DNA of 26,702 nt, from positions 1-26,702 of the forward strand of contig CAYSZR010000026.1 of the NCBI GenBank assembly GCA_964435565.1, given 5' to 3'. This document shows positions 24,135 through 26,702 of the stretch, one piece after another. Made by a program: the position numbers and the translations under genes. Source of the DNA: QAMH01 sp964435565. GTDB taxonomy: Bacteria; Actinomycetota; Coriobacteriia; Coriobacteriales; QAMH01. The first letter of the stretch is position 1. Each line of letters begins with the position of its first letter. Below the pieces are notes generated by a model. It searched no databases and had not been told where the DNA came from. It saw only the letters and a program-made list of their open reading frames with translations.

Positions 24135-24745
24135 GAATCGTTTGCTCGTCAAAGAGGAAATCAAGGCGTATACCGAGACCCTGGTTGAACTGGGCGAGGC
24201 GACGAATACGGTTTATGAGATTTCCGCGCAGCTCGAGGAGATGAAGAAAGTCGACTCAAAACAGAACATCAAGGTGCTCAAAGTGCNNNNNNNNNNAAGT
24301 CGTGCGCTTGCACCCTGGTTTAAGGGACGTGCTTGCGAATGACTCCATTGACGATCAGACCCGAGCGACCGTTATCGGTGAGATTTTCAAGGAATTCAGC
24401 GATGAGATGACGATGTTCATCACGGTCATGGCTGAACGACACGACGTTGCCTTGTTGCCGCGCGTGGCCGAGCAGTACGACCAGACGGTTCAAGATAAGA
24501 ACAACGTCATCATTATGGATGTCGCTACCGTTATCGAGCTTGATGACGAATTACGCGACAAGATCAGGACAAAATTCGCCGCTCAGTTTGGCAAAGACGT
24601 CGTGCTCCGTGAGCATGTTGACTCTTGGCTGCTTGGCGGTATAAACGCGAGAGCAAATGGAAGGCGTGTCGATTGCTGCGTTGCAACGCGGCTCGAGAAG
24701 GTTCGCACCGAGCTCTCCTCAATATCGACTGGAGGTGAGAGGTAA
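24127..24745 (+). CDS. atpH: F1Fo ATP synthase subunit delta (split by an assembly gap)
   Basis: The gene starts at ATG 24127 inside the end of atpF. Its N-terminal half (VKEEIKAYTETLVELGEA) runs into ten Ns at 24287-24296. After the gap the frame continues as VVRLHPGLRDVLAND, then FITVMAERHDVALLPRVAEQYD and the family end LLGGINARANGRRVD ... ATRLEKVRTEL. The two halves appear in different frames only because ten is not a multiple of three. If the Ns are removed the joined frame is exactly open, 202 residues. Delta links the b stalk to the top of F1. It is already slightly longer than the usual ~180 residues, so little or nothing is missing. Not a pseudogene on this evidence. Confidence 0.9.
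24287..24296. other. Assembly gap (10 N)
   Basis: Ten Ns, a placeholder of the assembly and not biology. The flanks join in frame if its true length is zero or a multiple of three. Confidence 0.99.
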
Positions 24746-26314
24746 ATGGCGGAAATTACCGCAAATGAGATTGATCAGATTCTGCGCGATAAGCTTGCTA
24801 AGTTGCAGGCCAATGTCGAGACCGTTGAGTTTGGTTCGGTAGTGCAGGTCGGCGACGGCATCGCACGTATCAACGGCTTGAAGAACGCCATGGCAGGCGA
24901 ACTGCTCGAGTTCGTCGCCTCTGATGGCACGACCGTGTACGGTCTTGCCCAGAACCTTGAAGAAGATGAAGTTGGCGCAGTTCTCTTGGGCCAGGCCGAT
25001 CTTATCAAGGAAAATGACGAGGTCCACACAACGGGCCGTACTATGGAAGTTCCCTGTGGCAAAGGCCTGCTTGGTCGCGTGGTCAACCCGCTGGGTATCC
25101 CTGTTGACGGCAAAGGCCCCATCGAGGCCGAAGGCCATCGTCCCATCGAGTTTCGCGCACCTGGCGTTATCGAGCGCCAGCCTGTACACGAGCCTGTGCA
25201 GACCGGTCTCATTGCCATTGACGCGATGATTCCCATTGGGCGTGGCCAGCGCGAGTTGATTATTGGTGACCGTCAGACGGGCAAGACCGCCATCGGCGTC
25301 GACACCATCATCAATCAAAAAGGCAAGGACATGATCTGCATCTATGTCGCCATCGGTCAGAAGGCCTCCACGGTCGCGACCGTTGTGGAGACGCTCGAGA
25401 GCCATGGTGCCCTCGATTACACGATCGTCGTGTCCGCGCCGGCATCCGCATCTGCACCGCTGCAGTACATCGCGCCTATGGCCGGTGCTGCAATGGGTGA
25501 GTTCTTCATGTACAACGGCGATGACGGCCAGCCCGCGAGCGCTACCAATCCGGGACGTCATGTCCTCTGCGTATACGACGACCTTTCCAAACAGGCCGTC
25601 GCCTATCGTCAGATGTCTTTGACTCTGCGTCGCCCGCCGGGACGCGAAGCCTATCCTGGCGACGTCTTCTATTTGCACTCTCGTTTGCTCGAGCGCGCGG
25701 TAAAGATGAGCGACAAGAACGGTGCCGGTTCTCTGACCGCACTGCCTATCATCGAAACACAAGGCGGCGACGTCTCGGCTTACATCCCGACCAACGTCAT
25801 CTCCATCACCGATGGTCAGATATTCCTGCAGTCCGACCTGTTTTTCCAGGGCCAGCGCCCGGCGGTCAATGTCGGTATCTCGGTATCCCGCGTCGGTGGT
25901 TCTGCACAGGTCAAGGCTATGAAGCAGGTCGCAGGTACGCTGCGTCTTGATTTGGCTGCCTATCGCGAGCTGCAGGCATTCGCTCAGTTCGGCAGCGATC
26001 TTGACAAGGCTACGCAGCAGCAGCTTTCACGTGGCGCTCGTATGACCGAGCTCCTCAAGCAGGGTCGTTATTCCGCTATGGACGTTGAGGATCAGGTTGT
26101 CGCCATCTTTGCCGGTGACCAGGGATTCCTCGATGGTATGCCTGTTTCCGATACGCTGCGCTTCCGCGACGGTCTCGTGGAGTACATGCATACGGTCCGC
26201 AACGACCTTAAAGAGCGCATCGCCAAGGAAGGTAAGCTCAACGATGCTTTGAAAGATGAGCTCACCGAGGCTATGACGACCTTCAAGCAGAGCTTCATCA
26301 TTGGGAAGAAATAG
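24746..26314 (+). CDS. atpA: F1Fo ATP synthase subunit alpha
   Basis: 522 residues, with ATG directly after the atpH stop; the ribosome site GGAGGTGAGAGG lies within atpH. The N-terminal beta-barrel, nucleotide-binding domain with Walker A GDRQTGKT (174-181), the YVAIGQKASTVA segment, the VYDDLSKQAVAYR region and the signature PAVNVGISVSRVGGSAQ are all present. The C-terminal helical domain ends in FKQSFIIGKK. Alpha carries the non-catalytic nucleotide sites of F1. Length is normal. Confidence 0.98.
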   Translation: MAEITANEIDQILRDKLAKLQANVETVEFGSVVQVGDGIARINGLKNAMAGELLEFVASDGTTVYGLAQNLEEDEVGAVLLGQADLIKENDEVHTTGRTMEVPCGKGLLGRVVNPLGIPVDGKGPIEAEGHRPIEFRAPGVIERQPVHEPVQTGLIAIDAMIPIGRGQRELIIGDRQTGKTAIGVDTIINQKGKDMICIYVAIGQKASTVATVVETLESHGALDYTIVVSAPASASAPLQYIAPMAGAAMGEFFMYNGDDGQPASATNPGRHVLCVYDDLSKQAVAYRQMSLTLRRPPGREAYPGDVFYLHSRLLERAVKMSDKNGAGSLTALPIIETQGGDVSAYIPTNVISITDGQIFLQSDLFFQGQRPAVNVGISVSRVGGSAQVKAMKQVAGTLRLDLAAYRELQAFAQFGSDLDKATQQQLSRGARMTELLKQGRYSAMDVEDQVVAIFAGDQGFLDGMPVSDTLRFRDGLVEYMHTVRNDLKERIAKEGKLNDALKDELTEAMTTFKQSFIIGKK

Positions 26315-26324
26315 AGGTTAGCGT

Positions 26325-26702
26325 ATGCCCAGTCTTCGCGATATAAAACGACGGATCGGCTCTGTACAGAGCACGAAGCAGATCACGCGCACCATGGAAA
26401 TGGTCGCGACTGCCAAGATTCGTCATGCGACTGAGCGCATCGTGGCCGCGACCCCGTATGCCGAGGCTATGGCCAAGACGCTTGCCGGTGTGGCAGCACA
26501 TTCGCTGTCGGTCGAGCATCCGCTCTTGGAAGAGCATCAGGAAAAGAAGGCCGCCATCGCCATTGTCGTGGTTTCCGACCGCGGCCTTGCAGGTGGTTTC
26601 AACAGCTACGTTTTCCGTATGGTCGATCGTTACCGTGCGGAAAACGAAGCCGCGGGAGTCAAGACCGACGTCATCGTCTGTGGCAAGAAGGGCGCGAGCT
26701 AC
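26325..26702 (+). CDS. atpG: F1Fo ATP synthase subunit gamma (3'-truncated by window end)
   Basis: ATG 26325 follows GAGG by about 7 nt, 10 bp after atpA. 126 codons run to the window edge without a stop. The start MPSLRDIKRRIGSVQSTKQI and TRTMEMVATAKIRHA are the conserved N-terminal helix of gamma, the rotor shaft; VVVSDRGLAGGFNS is the second conserved block. The C-terminal helix with the GAMxxA signature lies outside the window, as presumably do atpD and atpC. Confidence 0.96.
   Translation, partial: MPSLRDIKRRIGSVQSTKQITRTMEMVATAKIRHATERIVAATPYAEAMAKTLAGVAAHSLSVEHPLLEEHQEKKAAIAIVVVSDRGLAGGFNSYVFRMVDRYRAENEAAGVKTDVIVCGKKGASY

Noticed and set aside
24719..25762. 347-codon minus-strand open frame
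   Set aside because: Antisense shadow of atpA, which has complete family motifs.
1..26702. Search for CRISPR arrays, tRNA/rRNA genes, transposases, phage or toxin-antitoxin genes
   Set aside because: No repeat-spacer pattern, tRNA-like clover sequence, transposase motif or small toxin pair was seen; nearly all DNA is accounted for by housekeeping genes.

Overview
The window reads as bacterial chromosome, moderately GC-rich, from a strictly or facultatively anaerobic actinobacterium. My best guess is class Coriobacteriia (Eggerthellales/Coriobacteriales). This is inferred from gene content and order only. Blocks typical of Bacillota (yloU-fakA; accC-yqhY-nusB-xseB-dxs-tlyA-recN) are mixed with blocks typical of Actinomycetota (tlyA-nadK-recN as one unit; recG-rsmD-coaD next to a pyruvate-carboxylase-type gene), and a molybdopterin oxidoreductase pair lies beside them. 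A run of ten Ns at 24287-24296 shows that the source is a draft or metagenome scaffold.

Layout. 1-1961: the 3' part of a molybdopterin-dependent oxidoreductase and its small two-cluster [4Fe-4S] partner, closed by a strong and probably bidirectional terminator (1994-2032). 2050-2544 (minus strand, convergent): a CD225/dispanin-like membrane protein with a Gln/Pro-rich N-terminus. 2545-3053: an AT-rich intergenic stretch with two dyad repeats and a promoter. 3054-9200: a tight run yloU (Asp23/Gls24), fakA, a degV-family fakB candidate, recG, rsmD, coaD. 9362-13431: a biotin-carboxylase cluster followed by a second Asp23/Gls24 protein (YqhY type) and nusB. 13538-19672: xseB, dxs, tlyA, nadK, recN, tsaC. 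19739-21950: rpiB, glyA and a dCMP/CMP deaminase. 22037 to the end: an F1Fo ATP synthase operon (small AtpI-like protein, a, c, b, delta, alpha, and the start of gamma).

The most interesting locus is 9362-12950. The gene at 9362-11212 is not an ordinary OadA/PycB protein. After a 5S/PycB-type carboxyltransferase, its last ~151 residues look like an entire AccB (BCCP), including the AccB N-terminal helix and the AccB-type PMVGTFY/EAMKLMN biotinyl domain. Exactly at the AccB N-terminus there is an in-frame GTG preceded by AAGGAGG at 8-nt spacing. One gene could therefore make both a carboxyltransferase-BCCP fusion and a free BCCP, each served by the biotin carboxylase AccC encoded immediately downstream. 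That would tie pyruvate/oxaloacetate carboxylation to malonyl-CoA formation.

Fatty-acid handling is a plausible common theme: fakA and fakB feed exogenous fatty acids as acyl-phosphate, and the AccB/AccC proteins serve synthesis. The two Asp23/Gls24 genes sit one in each block. The remainder is housekeeping (RNA modification, isoprenoid precursors, NADP, DNA repair, one-carbon metabolism, ATP synthesis). I saw no CRISPR array, rRNA, tRNA, insertion sequence, prophage or defence system.
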